This document shows positions 51,680 to 61,081 of a stretch of 64,000 nucleotides of DNA, one piece after another. Each line of letters begins with the position of its first letter. The stretch's first letter is position 1. The DNA is from Pseudomonas sp. FP1742 (lineage in GTDB: Bacteria > Pseudomonadota > Gammaproteobacteria > Pseudomonadales > Pseudomonadaceae). The stretch spans positions 4,092,001 through 4,156,000 of the forward strand of contig NZ_CP117460.1 in the NCBI RefSeq assembly GCF_030687145.1, given 5' to 3'. The translations under genes were made by a program, and so were the position numbers. The notes beneath the pieces are model-generated. The model was not told the DNA's origin and ran no database searches. It worked only from the letters and a program-made list of their open reading frames with translations.

Positions 51680-52512
51680 AATCGACAATGCCGATCAAAC
51701 GACGACTGCTCCAAGCACTTGCCGCCGTAACATTAGGCTGCCTGACAGGCGCTGCACAGGCCCATTTCCAGATGCTCTACGTCGAGGAAACGGCGCTGCC
51801 GCGTGCGGATAAACTGGAGTTCGCGCTGGTGTTCACGCATCCCTTCTCCGGCGGCCCCTCCATGACCATGGATGAACCCCGCGCCTTCAGCCACATCAGC
51901 TCGCACGGCGGGGAAAAAATCGATCTGCGCCAATACTTGCGCCCTGTCCAGTGGCAGAGTCGCGATAACCAAACGACTGCCTATCGTGCGTCGATTCCAC
52001 GGGAGTTGGTGCGCTCACTGGGTGACCATATCTTCGTACTCGAGCCCGAGCCCTACCTGGAAACCGAGGAAGACGTCTACATCCAACAGTTCACCAAGCT
52101 GATCGTGAACGTGGGCGGCGTACCCGGCAACTGGGCAGAACCACAGGGCTTGCCGGTTGAGATCCAGCCACTGAACAAGCCTTATGCAAACTGGACCGGC
52201 GGCGTATTCCGCGCCTTGGTGCTGGCCGACGGCAAGCCCGTTCCTTTCGCCGAGATCGAAATCGAATACGTCAACCATTCCGTCGATATCAAAAACAACG
52301 CCTTCGGCAAGCAGGACGATGTCACGGCCCCCCAAGCCTCCTTCAAATCCCTGAGTACGTATTCGGATGCCCAAGGAATCGTCACCATCGGCCTGCCCCG
52401 TGCCGGCTGGTGGGGCATTGCGGCGCTCAACATTGGCACAACGAAAACCCATAAAAGCAAACCCCTGTCGCAAGACGCCGTACTGTGGGTGCAGGCCAGA
52501 GACATGAAATGA
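51676..52512 (+). CDS. DUF4198-type exported protein, predicted mature N-terminus His
   Basis: The 278-residue protein (from GTG; 274 from the ATG at 51688) has a signal peptide (LLQALAAVTLGCLTGAAQA) and mature start HFQMLYVEE. It then shows the DUF4198 pattern: a beta-domain with ALVFTHPFSGGPSM and a later second domain ending in HKSKPLSQDAVLWV. DUF4198 proteins are often linked to nickel or cobalt uptake loci. It closes the operon. No terminator was found in the 200-bp gap before the convergent RND pump gene. Confidence 0.8.
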   Translation: MKSTMPIKRRLLQALAAVTLGCLTGAAQAHFQMLYVEETALPRADKLEFALVFTHPFSGGPSMTMDEPRAFSHISSHGGEKIDLRQYLRPVQWQSRDNQTTAYRASIPRELVRSLGDHIFVLEPEPYLETEEDVYIQQFTKLIVNVGGVPGNWAEPQGLPVEIQPLNKPYANWTGGVFRALVLADGKPVPFAEIEIEYVNHSVDIKNNAFGKQDDVTAPQASFKSLSTYSDAQGIVTIGLPRAGWWGIAALNIGTTKTHKSKPLSQDAVLWVQARDMK

Positions 52513-52712
52513 CAAAAGGCCGTCCGGGGGGAAGTGTTTGGTCCACGGCAAAACTCCCCCTCGCTGACAATCAAATGGGCGGACAAACAATGCCTGGCCA
52601 GTTATTCACTGCCTGAACGCGACAAGACACTTAACTACGAGCGCGTTGAGATAGCACTCGATACATCTCGCGCTCATCCGGAAACGCCCTCTTATCCAGT
52701 AGATTCGATTGC

Positions 52713-55700
52713 CTACATCAGTTCAGCTGTTTCAGTTTGCCTCTGACTGACATGACTGATCTTGAACCAGATGGAGTACATCGCCGGAAGGAACACCAGC
52801 GTCACGATGGTTCCGACGAACGTCCCGCCGATCAGTGTGTAAGCCAGGGTTCCCCAGAAGACGGAGTGTGTCAGGGGGATGAATGCCAGGATGGCCGCCA
52901 GCGCTGTCAGCAGCACCGGGCGAGCACGCTGTACTGTGGCTTCGATCACTGCGTGGAACGGATCCAGTCCTTCTTGTGCGTTGTGATGGATTTGTCCAAT
53001 CAGAATCAGCGTATTACGCATCAGAATGCCTGACAGGGCGATTAGACCGACCAACGCATTGATACCAAACGGCTGCTGGAAGATAAGCAGTGTCGGCACC
53101 ACACCAATCAGCCCTAGTGGCGAGGTGAGGAACACCATGATCATCGCCGAGACCGAACGTACCTGCAGGATGATGATCAGCAGCGTGATGGCAATCATGA
53201 TCGGGAGCAGCGGCAATATCGCCTGGCCTGCCTTGCCCGACTCCTCTATAGCCCCCGACTGCTCGATACGATACCCATCAGGCAACTTGTCGATGACTGG
53301 CTGCAGCTCCTTCATGATCACGCTCGAGACGTCCGGTGGCTGCAACCCTTCGGCAATGTCGCCACGCACGGTAATGGTCGGTGTGCGGTCACGACGCCGA
53401 AGGATCGGATCCTCCACGCGCACGTCCACCTCCCCTACCTGGGCCAGCGGAATCCGCTGGCCCGAGGTGCCCACGAGCGTAAAGCCTTCTATTTTTGCAG
53501 GGTCGAGCCGGATTTCACCCGCAGCACGCCCGATCACTTGCACCGAACGAATGTCTTCACGAACTGCCGTGATCGGTACCCCCGTGAGCAGGAACTGCAG
53601 CTGCTGCGCGACGGCACTGGACGTCAGCCCCACCGCCTGCAAGCGGTCCTGATCCAGGGTGAAATGCAGCGTCGGTGTCAGCGGGCCCCAGTCAGTGTTG
53701 ACGGTTCTCATCATGGGGCTCGCCTGCATCACGTTCTGTACCTGGCCGGCGATCTCGCGCAATTTTGATGGGTCAGGCCCCATCACCCGATAGGCGACAG
53801 GAAACGGTGAATACGGACCAAACACCAACTGCGTAACCCTGACACGCGCTTCTGGGGCAAGTCCTTCAGCAACTGCCTCGCGAATACGGAACTTGAGGGC
53901 CTCCCGTGCCTCCTGACTATCCGTCAACACCACAACCTTCGCGAATGATGGATCAGGGAGTTCCGGCGCCATCGCCAGGTAGAAGCGCGGCGCACCTTGT
54001 CCGATATAGGCCGTGACGATTTTTGCTTCATCCTGCTTTTGCAGCCAGGCCTCTATCTTGGCGGTAGTGGCGCTGGTCTGCTCGATGGAGGTTCCATAGG
54101 GCATTTGCACTTCGACCAACACTTCTGGACGGTCCGAGGTGGGGAAGAACTGCTTCTTGACCAGGCTCATGCCGAGAATCGCCAGGGCGAACGTGGCGAT
54201 AACAGTACCGGCCACCAGCCATTTGCGGGCGATGACGCGCGTCAAAATCCGGCGGAAGCGGTTGTAGTTGGGGGTGTTGTAAATGGCCGCGTGACCACCT
54301 TCGACCTTCTTGATCTTCGGCAACATCTTCACACCCAGGTAGGGGGTGAAGGCTACCGCGACCACCCATGAGGCAATCAGGGCAATGCCCACGATCCAGA
54401 ACATGTTGCTGGTGTACTCGCCGGCTGTCGATTGTGCGAAGCCGTTGGGCAAAAAACCGATAGCGGTCACCAGCGTACCGGAAAGCATCGGTGCGGCCGT
54501 ATGACTCCAGGCATACGCGGAAGCTTTGATGCGGTCGTAGCCCTCCTCCATTTTCACCACCATCATCTCGATAGCAATGATGGCGTCGTCCACCAGCAGT
54601 CCAAGCGCCAGAATCAGGGAGCCGAGGGTAATACGGTCAAAGTTCTTTCCAGTGGCCGCCATCACCACAAACACCACGGCCAGCGTCAGCGGCACAGCCG
54701 CCGCCACCACAATACCAACATGCCAGCCCATGCTGAGAAAGCAGACAAGCATCACCACCAGCAGGGCGACGAAGAACTTGATCATGAACTCGTCGACGGC
54801 CGAACTGATATTCACAGACTGATCGGTGACCTTGGCGAGCGTCATGCCCAGCGGCATGCCTTCATTGATCCTGGTCGTCTCCGCGTCCAGTGCCTTGCCC
54901 AGGTCAAGACCGTTCCAGCCCTCACGCATCACGACACCCAGTAACAGGGCCTCCTCACCGTTATTACGCACGAGGAAGGTTGCCGGATCTTCATAACCAC
55001 GCTCGACCGTCGCCACGTCCGAGAGCTTCAGTGTTCGACCTTGAATCGCAAGAGGTGTGTCACGAATCTTCTGCACCTTATCGAAGGCACCGTCGAGACG
55101 GAGGAAGATTTGCGGCCCATTGGTTTCAATGGAGCCGGCAGGTGTGAGCACGTTCTGATTGTTCAGCGCGGCAAAAATGTCCTGGGGAGATACGCCCAGC
55201 GTGGCCAACCGGTCATGGGAGAAGGAAACAAAGATGCGTTCGGTCTGCTCACCAATGATGTTGACCTTCTTCACGCCCGGCACATGCAACAGGCGCTGGC
55301 GCAACGATTCCGCATCACGTACCAACAGTCGCTGCGGCTCGCCTTTGGCTTTCAAGGCGAAAAGCGCAAATGTCACATCTGAATACTCGTCGTTGACCAT
55401 CGGGCCAATCACACCCGCCGGTAGCTTGCGGGCCTCATCGTCGAGCTTTTTACGCGCCTGATAGAACTCCTCCTGCACTTGGGAGGGCGGTGTGCGATCG
55501 AGCAGTGTCACCATGGTGAAGGCGAGACCAGGACGGGTGTAGGTTTCCGTGCGGTCGTACCATTTCAGTTCTTGCAGGCGTTTTTCAAGTGGCTCTGCTA
55601 CCTGGTCCTGCATCTCCTGCGCCGTAGCGCCCGGCCACGCGGTAATGACCGTCAGCTGCTTGACCGTAAACGGAGGGTCTTCCGCACGCCCCAGTTGGAA

Positions 55701-55802
55701 AAACGACAGGATCCCTGCAACACCGATCAGAAAGATCAGGAACACCGTGATCGAGCGCTCGCGAACGGCGATCGCCGAAAGATTGAAACGCCCCTGGCTC
55801 AT
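52713..55802 (-). CDS. RND efflux transporter, inner-membrane pump
   Basis: This 1029-residue hydrophobe/amphiphile efflux pump of the AcrB superfamily has 12 helices. The first helix (VFLIFLIGVAGILSFF) and porter domains are in place. The proton-relay pair is in LLVDDAIIAIEMMVVKME near residue 404. It exchanges protons for drugs or solvents. Its start overlaps the adaptor gene stop by four bases. Adaptor and pump are one operon, and a palindrome before the adaptor, matched at other genes nearby, points to TetR control. Confidence 0.93.
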   Translation of the reverse strand: MSQGRFNLSAIAVRERSITVFLIFLIGVAGILSFFQLGRAEDPPFTVKQLTVITAWPGATAQEMQDQVAEPLEKRLQELKWYDRTETYTRPGLAFTMVTLLDRTPPSQVQEEFYQARKKLDDEARKLPAGVIGPMVNDEYSDVTFALFALKAKGEPQRLLVRDAESLRQRLLHVPGVKKVNIIGEQTERIFVSFSHDRLATLGVSPQDIFAALNNQNVLTPAGSIETNGPQIFLRLDGAFDKVQKIRDTPLAIQGRTLKLSDVATVERGYEDPATFLVRNNGEEALLLGVVMREGWNGLDLGKALDAETTRINEGMPLGMTLAKVTDQSVNISSAVDEFMIKFFVALLVVMLVCFLSMGWHVGIVVAAAVPLTLAVVFVVMAATGKNFDRITLGSLILALGLLVDDAIIAIEMMVVKMEEGYDRIKASAYAWSHTAAPMLSGTLVTAIGFLPNGFAQSTAGEYTSNMFWIVGIALIASWVVAVAFTPYLGVKMLPKIKKVEGGHAAIYNTPNYNRFRRILTRVIARKWLVAGTVIATFALAILGMSLVKKQFFPTSDRPEVLVEVQMPYGTSIEQTSATTAKIEAWLQKQDEAKIVTAYIGQGAPRFYLAMAPELPDPSFAKVVVLTDSQEAREALKFRIREAVAEGLAPEARVRVTQLVFGPYSPFPVAYRVMGPDPSKLREIAGQVQNVMQASPMMRTVNTDWGPLTPTLHFTLDQDRLQAVGLTSSAVAQQLQFLLTGVPITAVREDIRSVQVIGRAAGEIRLDPAKIEGFTLVGTSGQRIPLAQVGEVDVRVEDPILRRRDRTPTITVRGDIAEGLQPPDVSSVIMKELQPVIDKLPDGYRIEQSGAIEESGKAGQAILPLLPIMIAITLLIIILQVRSVSAMIMVFLTSPLGLIGVVPTLLIFQQPFGINALVGLIALSGILMRNTLILIGQIHHNAQEGLDPFHAVIEATVQRARPVLLTALAAILAFIPLTHSVFWGTLAYTLIGGTFVGTIVTLVFLPAMYSIWFKISHVSQRQTETAELM

Positions 55803-56908
55803 GGATGGCCCCCGGCAACTTTGACGTCACCCTGTTGAGCCAGTCTCACCTCTTCACCATCGCGCAGTAGATGTGCACCTAACGCTACAACCTGCTCGCC
55901 GACCTTGAGATCACCTGCAACTCGCGCTGCGTCATCGCTCAGGCCCAAGACCCGAACAGGTCTCCAGGTCACCTTCGCTGGTTGGCCAGCAATGACCCAC
56001 ACGCCAGTGCCTTTGCCCGGGTCATAAACGGCAGCGATCGGCACTTGCAACACCTGTCCATTTGCGGTGCCTTCGGCGATCCGAAGCGTAACGGTCGAAC
56101 CTAACGGCGCATTGGCCAGAGCACCCTCAAGCACATACCGCGCCTCAAAGGTGCGTGTCATGCGATCGGCCGAATCAGAAAGCAACCTCAGCTTCGCTGT
56201 AACTGCATCCGTGGTGTTGCCATAAAGCGTTGCCTGCGCGGTGGATCCGGCTGCCGGGCGTAGCGTCTCGGGCAAGTGCACGATGGCTTCGCGCTGCCCG
56301 GCCCGCGCCAGTCGAACCACAGGCTGCCCCGGGCTGATGACTTGCCCGGGCTCGGCGAGCGTCTCCACCACAACTCCATCGGAATCAGCAAACAACACCG
56401 CATAACCAGAAGCATTGCGAGCCACGTCAGCCTGCGCTTCGGCAGCGCTGAGCTGCGCTTTTGCGGTATCAGCCGCTGCTTTGACCTGATCGTACGCCGA
56501 TGCAGAAATAGCACCCGCGGCGACCAGGTCGCGATATCGAGCCTCGTCATCTGCTGTCTGCCTGGCTCGGGCCCGAGCGGCTATGACCGACTCTTGCTGT
56601 GCTCGCGCCTGCAACCCTAGATCGATGGGGTCGAGGCGCATGAGCGGCTGGCCCCGCTTGACGGTCTGGCCAGTGTCAACCAAACGCTCAAGGATCTTGC
56701 CTGAGACCCGAAAGCCCAGGTCACCCTGGACGCGGGCGGCCACTATGCCAGTGAAAGAACGTGAAACCTCGGACGCCCCCTGAACCGCAGAGGACCTCAC
56801 CAGAGGGGCATGCGTGCGTGGGTCTTCAACGACGGATGAGTCGCCACACGCCGTCAGGACGAGAGGCAACAAGCAAGCGGCAATAGGGACAGGTCGAAGC
56901 CGGCGCAT
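55799..56908 (-). CDS. RND efflux periplasmic adaptor (lipoprotein)
   Basis: This 369-residue membrane-fusion protein has a lipobox LTAC with Cys-21. A lipoyl-like domain opens at GIVAARVQGDLGFRVSGKIL. The alpha-helical hairpin is around RARARQTADDEARYRDLVAAG, and the C-terminal beta domain contains PIAAVYDPGKGTGVWVIAG. It connects the pump to an outer-membrane channel, here most likely the protein at 57129. A 24-bp palindrome of the local regulon lies about 48 bases before its start. Confidence 0.92.
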   Translation of the reverse strand: MRRLRPVPIAACLLPLVLTACGDSSVVEDPRTHAPLVRSSAVQGASEVSRSFTGIVAARVQGDLGFRVSGKILERLVDTGQTVKRGQPLMRLDPIDLGLQARAQQESVIAARARARQTADDEARYRDLVAAGAISASAYDQVKAAADTAKAQLSAAEAQADVARNASGYAVLFADSDGVVVETLAEPGQVISPGQPVVRLARAGQREAIVHLPETLRPAAGSTAQATLYGNTTDAVTAKLRLLSDSADRMTRTFEARYVLEGALANAPLGSTVTLRIAEGTANGQVLQVPIAAVYDPGKGTGVWVIAGQPAKVTWRPVRVLGLSDDAARVAGDLKVGEQVVALGAHLLRDGEEVRLAQQGDVKVAGGHP

Positions 56909-56955
56909 AGGTTCCCTTACTTAAACAATAGGACATGCGCCACATTCTCAGTTCA

Positions 56956-56979
56956 GTGACCATACATGTCAATGGTCAC
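56956..56979. promoter_or_regulatory. 24-bp regulon palindrome, copy 1 (adaptor gene)
   Basis: GTGACCATA at one end and ATGGTCAC at the other, 24 bases overall. Eight bases on each side pair perfectly. It is placed just upstream of the RND adaptor gene. Confidence 0.8.
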
Positions 56980-57077
56980 AAGACGTGAACTTTAGAGGTT
57001 CTCTGCACCCATGCGGAAAACGCCGTATTTACTGGGAAAATCTTGAAATCTGATTAAATGGCACTGATTGACAGACC

Positions 57078-57101
57078 GTGACCATAACGTAATATGGTCA
57101 C
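57078..57101. promoter_or_regulatory. 24-bp regulon palindrome, copy 2 (channel gene)
   Basis: GTGACCATA and TATGGTCAC are separated by six bases, with nine perfect pairs. It lies 27 bases before the outer-membrane channel start. It is the best match to the consensus among the four copies. Confidence 0.82.
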
Positions 57102-57128
57102 AAATCATCCCCGATTGAAGGAACATCA

Positions 57129-58589
57129 ATGCCTCCCCTTCGACCCATTGCTCTTTTGGTGAGCGCCAGCTTGATGGCAGGCTGCGCGGTCGGTCCGGAC
57201 TATCAACGTCCGCACGCCCCTCTTTCGGATCGTTATCTGGGTCAGCCTGCTGTCGAGCAGAGGCCTGTAGCGGCGCCGGCCAGTCTTGTGGCCTGGTGGG
57301 AAGGTTTTGGTGATCCCGTGCTAACCGACTTCGTCTCCAAGGCTCTTGAACAGAACCTGGATCTGGCGCAGGCGTCGGCGCGAGTCACACAGGCACGGGC
57401 AGGATTGGGTGCCGCCAATGCCGCCTTACTGCCCTCGGGGAACATCAGTGGCCAGGCCGCGCGCTCCTACCAATCAATCGAGACTCCACTCGGCCAGGTG
57501 TTGAACTCAACGCCTGGCTATGATCGGTATGGAAGCTCCTACGAGGTTAATCTGGGTGCTGGCTGGGAGGTTGATGCCTTTGGCGGCCTGCGACGCGGAC
57601 GCGAAGCCGCACTCGCCGAGTACCAGGCTTCTGAGGCGGGCGTGGCCGCCACACGACTGGCCATTGCCGCGCAGACCGCCGATATCTACATCACCCTCCG
57701 CGGTTTGCAGGCCCGGCTGGACATTGCGAACCGACAAGTCAAAACGCAGCAGGGACTGCTAGAGAAAGTCCGCTTGCTCTACGGCAAGGGCCTCGCTGCC
57801 AACTATCAGGTTCACCAGACCGAGGGAGCGTTATCGCAGGTCCAGGCGACAGTGCCAGTGCTGCAGACTGGCCTGGATGCTGCCATGAACGCACTGGATG
57901 TCATGCTCGGTACACCGCCAGGCACTCATCGCACGAAACTGGCAAGTGCAGGAAGCATTCCTCTTGCGCCGCAGATAAAGGCCACGGGAACGCCGGCCGA
58001 TCTGCTGCGCCGCAGGCCAGATCTCATCATGGCTGAGCGCCGCCTTGCGGCCTCCAATGCACGCATCGGGGTCGCGATTGCTGAGTACTACCCGAAATTC
58101 TCCCTCAGCGCATTGCTGGGGAGCGCCACGGCCGTCTCCAGCGGCAACCTTTTCACTGGCGGCGCCAATCAGTCCGCGGGCGTACTGGGGCTGCGCTGGA
58201 GACTTTTCGACTTTGGCCGCATAAACGCTCAAATCGATCAAGCCAAGGGACAAGAAGCCGAAGCCTTGGCCGCTTATCGTCAGTCCGTGCTGCGCGCCAC
58301 CGAGGATGTCGAAAACGCGCTCTCCTCCCTGGTGAATCGGGAAGCTCAAGCAGCCACCCTCACCGGGGGTGAGGCGTCTCTGACACAGGCTCGCCAATCG
58401 TCGTTCATTGCCTATGAGAAAGGCACGGCCAGCCTGATCGATGTTCTGCACGCCGACGAAACGATGCTGCAGGCTTCCGATGCCCGAGCACAGGCGCGCA
58501 CGGAATCGGCACGGGCGGCGGTCGCGGCATTCAAGGCGCTCGGTGGTGGCTGGCAGCCTCCTGAAGCTCAGCCTGTTGCGACACGATGA
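57129..58589 (+). CDS. outer-membrane efflux channel (TolC/NodT-type lipoprotein)
   Basis: This 486-residue lipoprotein (lipobox MAGC, Cys-19) is followed by AVGPDYQRPHAP, the signature start of the NodT/OprM outer-membrane factors. Two OEP repeats with long helices follow, and the C-terminal half carries the LLRRRPDLIMAERRLAASNARIG motif. It is divergent from the adaptor/pump pair, so all three tripartite parts are close and share the same palindrome. An SDR gene follows it by 122 bases. Confidence 0.93.
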   Translation: MPPLRPIALLVSASLMAGCAVGPDYQRPHAPLSDRYLGQPAVEQRPVAAPASLVAWWEGFGDPVLTDFVSKALEQNLDLAQASARVTQARAGLGAANAALLPSGNISGQAARSYQSIETPLGQVLNSTPGYDRYGSSYEVNLGAGWEVDAFGGLRRGREAALAEYQASEAGVAATRLAIAAQTADIYITLRGLQARLDIANRQVKTQQGLLEKVRLLYGKGLAANYQVHQTEGALSQVQATVPVLQTGLDAAMNALDVMLGTPPGTHRTKLASAGSIPLAPQIKATGTPADLLRRRPDLIMAERRLAASNARIGVAIAEYYPKFSLSALLGSATAVSSGNLFTGGANQSAGVLGLRWRLFDFGRINAQIDQAKGQEAEALAAYRQSVLRATEDVENALSSLVNREAQAATLTGGEASLTQARQSSFIAYEKGTASLIDVLHADETMLQASDARAQARTESARAAVAAFKALGGGWQPPEAQPVATR

Positions 58590-58711
58590 TTTAACCAGGT
58601 GACGTAGCACTTGATGCACGCACCTCCCCCTCCTCTTTCAGCTACGACCCAATCCGAGAGCAGGTTTCGCTCAACCAATTGCTCAATAGAAACCAACTGG
58701 AGTACAGCGAA

Positions 58712-59497
58712 ATGAAGTCGAACGAAAATTCCTGGGTGCTCATCACCGGCGCATCAAGCGGATTTGGCGAGGAGTTTGCCCGGCAATATGCAGCGCAGGG
58801 AAAATCGCTCGTTCTGGTAGCAAGAAGGCTGAGTAAGCTCGAAGCGCTATCGGCGCAGTTGCGCGAACGCTTCGGCGTTGATGTGATCGTCGAACAAGTA
58901 GACCTGTCCTCGATCCCCGCGATCATCGAACTGCATGAGCGACTCAGCGAACGCAATATAGTGATCGATGTGCTCATCAACAATGCGGGCCATGGATTGC
59001 AGGGGCCTTTCCTGGATCAACCTCTGGATGAGTCCCTGACCATGATTGATTTGGATATCGCCAGCCTGACAGCCCTGACACGCCTTTTCGCGGCCGACAT
59101 GCGAGCCCGCAAACGTGGGCACATCCTGATGGTCGCAAGCTTGCTGTCCTTCCAGGGCGTGAAGAATTTCGCCGTTTACTCTGCCGCGAAAGCCTATGTT
59201 CTTCGCTTCTCTGATGCGCTTCATCGCGAACTGAAAAATGACGGCATCGTCGTTACCGCACTTTGCCCAGGAATGTCGGATACCGGATTTGCAGAAAGCG
59301 CCAGGCAAAAGATCACGCCGGTCTTGAAAAGAGTGATGATGCAGCCTCAGCCCGTCGTGCAGGCAGGAATCCGTGCGCTGCAAGCTGGACGCATGAGCGT
59401 CGTGCCAGGCTTTGGCAACAAGGCCATCACTGTCTTGACGTGGGCCACGCCACGTCGCTTTCATCAGAATCTCATGGCGCAAGTTATGGGAGTCTGA
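58712..59497 (+). CDS. SDR-family oxidoreductase
   Basis: The protein has 261 residues. TGASSGFG lies near residues 11-18, a NAG motif in VLINNAGHGL, Ser in MVASLLSF, and the YSAAKAY catalytic Tyr/Lys pair (near residue 155) are all present. The C-terminal region SVVPGFGNKAITVLT is typical of the DltE-like/YqjQ SDRs, which modify lipids or other hydrophobic substrates. Start at MKSNEN gives family length. It follows the channel gene, probably on its transcript, and would be co-regulated by the palindrome before the channel. Confidence 0.85.
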   Translation: MKSNENSWVLITGASSGFGEEFARQYAAQGKSLVLVARRLSKLEALSAQLRERFGVDVIVEQVDLSSIPAIIELHERLSERNIVIDVLINNAGHGLQGPFLDQPLDESLTMIDLDIASLTALTRLFAADMRARKRGHILMVASLLSFQGVKNFAVYSAAKAYVLRFSDALHRELKNDGIVVTALCPGMSDTGFAESARQKITPVLKRVMMQPQPVVQAGIRALQAGRMSVVPGFGNKAITVLTWATPRRFHQNLMAQVMGV

Positions 59498-59503
59498 GGA
59501 GGA

Positions 59504-59537
59504 GAAAAAAAGGCCTTTGCTTTGAGAGGAAAGGCCT
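59504..59537 (-). terminator. rho-independent terminator of the FadL gene
   Basis: AGGCCTTT and AAAGGCCT arms (59511-59518 and 59530-59537) form the stem. Reading on the minus strand, a run of eight T residues follows the stem directly. It lies about 70 bases downstream of the FadL-type gene stop. Confidence 0.8.
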
Positions 59538-59608
59538 GAATTATTTCCTTAAGAGTAGGGAGGCAACACGTACTCCCTACCCAACATTTGTGATGTAAAA
59601 GCGCTCAG

Positions 59609-60880
59609 CTAGAAACGGTAGCTAACAGAAGTACCGAGGCCTCTGGCACTGTTCTTGTATTTGGCACTGTATGCACCTCTGTTCGCCGAGGTCTCATTGA
59701 TCTGCACGCTTTCCTCCCAAAGATAGGAATAAGCAACGTCGATCGTGACATTTTCCGCTGGAGTCCAACCGGCACCAAAGCTGATTACCTTTCGGTCGCC
59801 CGTAGGAATACGGGGACCCCGATTGGTATTGTTGGTGGGCGACTGATCAACCGAAAACCCAGCACGAAGTACCCATTGGTTGTTTAGTTGATACGCCGTA
59901 CCTATAGCGTGAGCCCACGTATCATGCCAGTTCTGTTCTTCGGTAATGGTGCCCAATTGGCCGCTCAGTAGTGGCGGTAAGCCGCTGTTCTCAATCGTCA
60001 ACTCTTTAAAGCGGCTCCAGCGCGTCCAAGTACTTCCTACATATAGGGTCCAGTCGTTATTGAGTTGATGAGTCACCGAAAAGTCCACCGACTCGGGGGT
60101 GTCCACGTCCAACGATGCGTCATAGCTACGGCCACTGACTCCAAGCAAGCTAAAGATGCCATCGGTGACCTTGGTTTTGGCATCCAAGTGATAGCTAACC
60201 TTGGAGTGATAGGTCAGCCCCAAGCGTGTTTGGTCTGTCGCCTGGACCAGAACACCTGCGTTGAAGCCAAGTGCAGTGTCGTCGCCAGTGCTTTTGAGCT
60301 TCCCGTCATTACGCCCAGGGCTTAGTGGATTGGGCACCATCCCGGACAGCTCACCGCTGATACGGTTGATGGTCGGACCAAATCCAATCGAAACTTTTTC
60401 GTTGAAGGCATAGCTGATGGTGGGTTGGAAAGTAAGTGTCGTGACTTCGCTCTTATTGGCGTAATAGCGTCCGGCAAAACCACTGCCGTAGTCGGTGATC
60501 AAGCCAAAAGGCACATAAAATCCGATGCCGAATGCCCAATGGTCATCGATAGGCTTGACGTAGTATCCCATCGGCACCGTAGTCGTGGGCACCATGTCAC
60601 CGTCTTCCTTTCCCCCAAACGTACTGCGAGTCTGGCTGATGTCGGACTTCGCGAACAGCGTCGCCGCCCCCACGCTGACCTGCTCTCTTTTAAGTCGCGC
60701 CATGCCAGCCGGATTGCCGAAAACTGTGCTGGCATCTTCCGCAGAGGAGGAGCGACCAGCAAAGCCGGACCCCATCCCGCTGATGCTTTGTTCGTTGAGT
60801 GCGAAACCACCGGCAAACACATTGGAGGACGCAAGAACGACAGCCAGGCCAACGGGGCTCTTGAGCATTATTTTCTTCAT
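59609..60880 (-). CDS. FadL/OmpP1-family outer-membrane transporter
   Basis: The protein has 423 residues with a signal peptide (VGLAVVLASSNVFAG). The mature start GGFALNEQSISGMGSGFAG is the hallmark N-terminal hatch of FadL proteins, followed by DASTVFGNPAGMARL with the conserved NPAG. It ends in a barrel strand with terminal F (TSVSYRF). FadL proteins import long-chain fatty acids or aromatic hydrocarbons. The start at MKKIMLK removes a non-secretory extension. A copy of the local 24-bp palindrome lies 67 bases upstream, which joins this importer to the efflux regulon. Confidence 0.92.
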   Translation of the reverse strand: MKKIMLKSPVGLAVVLASSNVFAGGFALNEQSISGMGSGFAGRSSSAEDASTVFGNPAGMARLKREQVSVGAATLFAKSDISQTRSTFGGKEDGDMVPTTTVPMGYYVKPIDDHWAFGIGFYVPFGLITDYGSGFAGRYYANKSEVTTLTFQPTISYAFNEKVSIGFGPTINRISGELSGMVPNPLSPGRNDGKLKSTGDDTALGFNAGVLVQATDQTRLGLTYHSKVSYHLDAKTKVTDGIFSLLGVSGRSYDASLDVDTPESVDFSVTHQLNNDWTLYVGSTWTRWSRFKELTIENSGLPPLLSGQLGTITEEQNWHDTWAHAIGTAYQLNNQWVLRAGFSVDQSPTNNTNRGPRIPTGDRKVISFGAGWTPAENVTIDVAYSYLWEESVQINETSANRGAYSAKYKNSARGLGTSVSYRF

Positions 60881-60946
60881 TGTTTGGACTCTATGGGCGT
60901 CACTGAAAATAGAACATCGAGAACTACAGGGGCCCATACTATCCAT

Positions 60947-60970
60947 GTGACCATATCAGTCAATGGTCAC
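60947..60970. promoter_or_regulatory. 24-bp regulon palindrome, copy 3 (FadL gene)
   Basis: GTGACCATA and ATGGTCAC arms have the same 24-base span as copies 1 and 2. The position upstream of the FadL-type porin gene is consistent with an operator. Confidence 0.82.
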
Positions 60971-61081
60971 ATTCAGCAAAAATTGAATGCCCTCCCCGGC
61001 GCTCGTTTACCGGAAACAGGAAACTGATGAGGGGGATGTCGCCTTGACTCAAATGACCTGAATATTTTGATCAGCGAAGAG

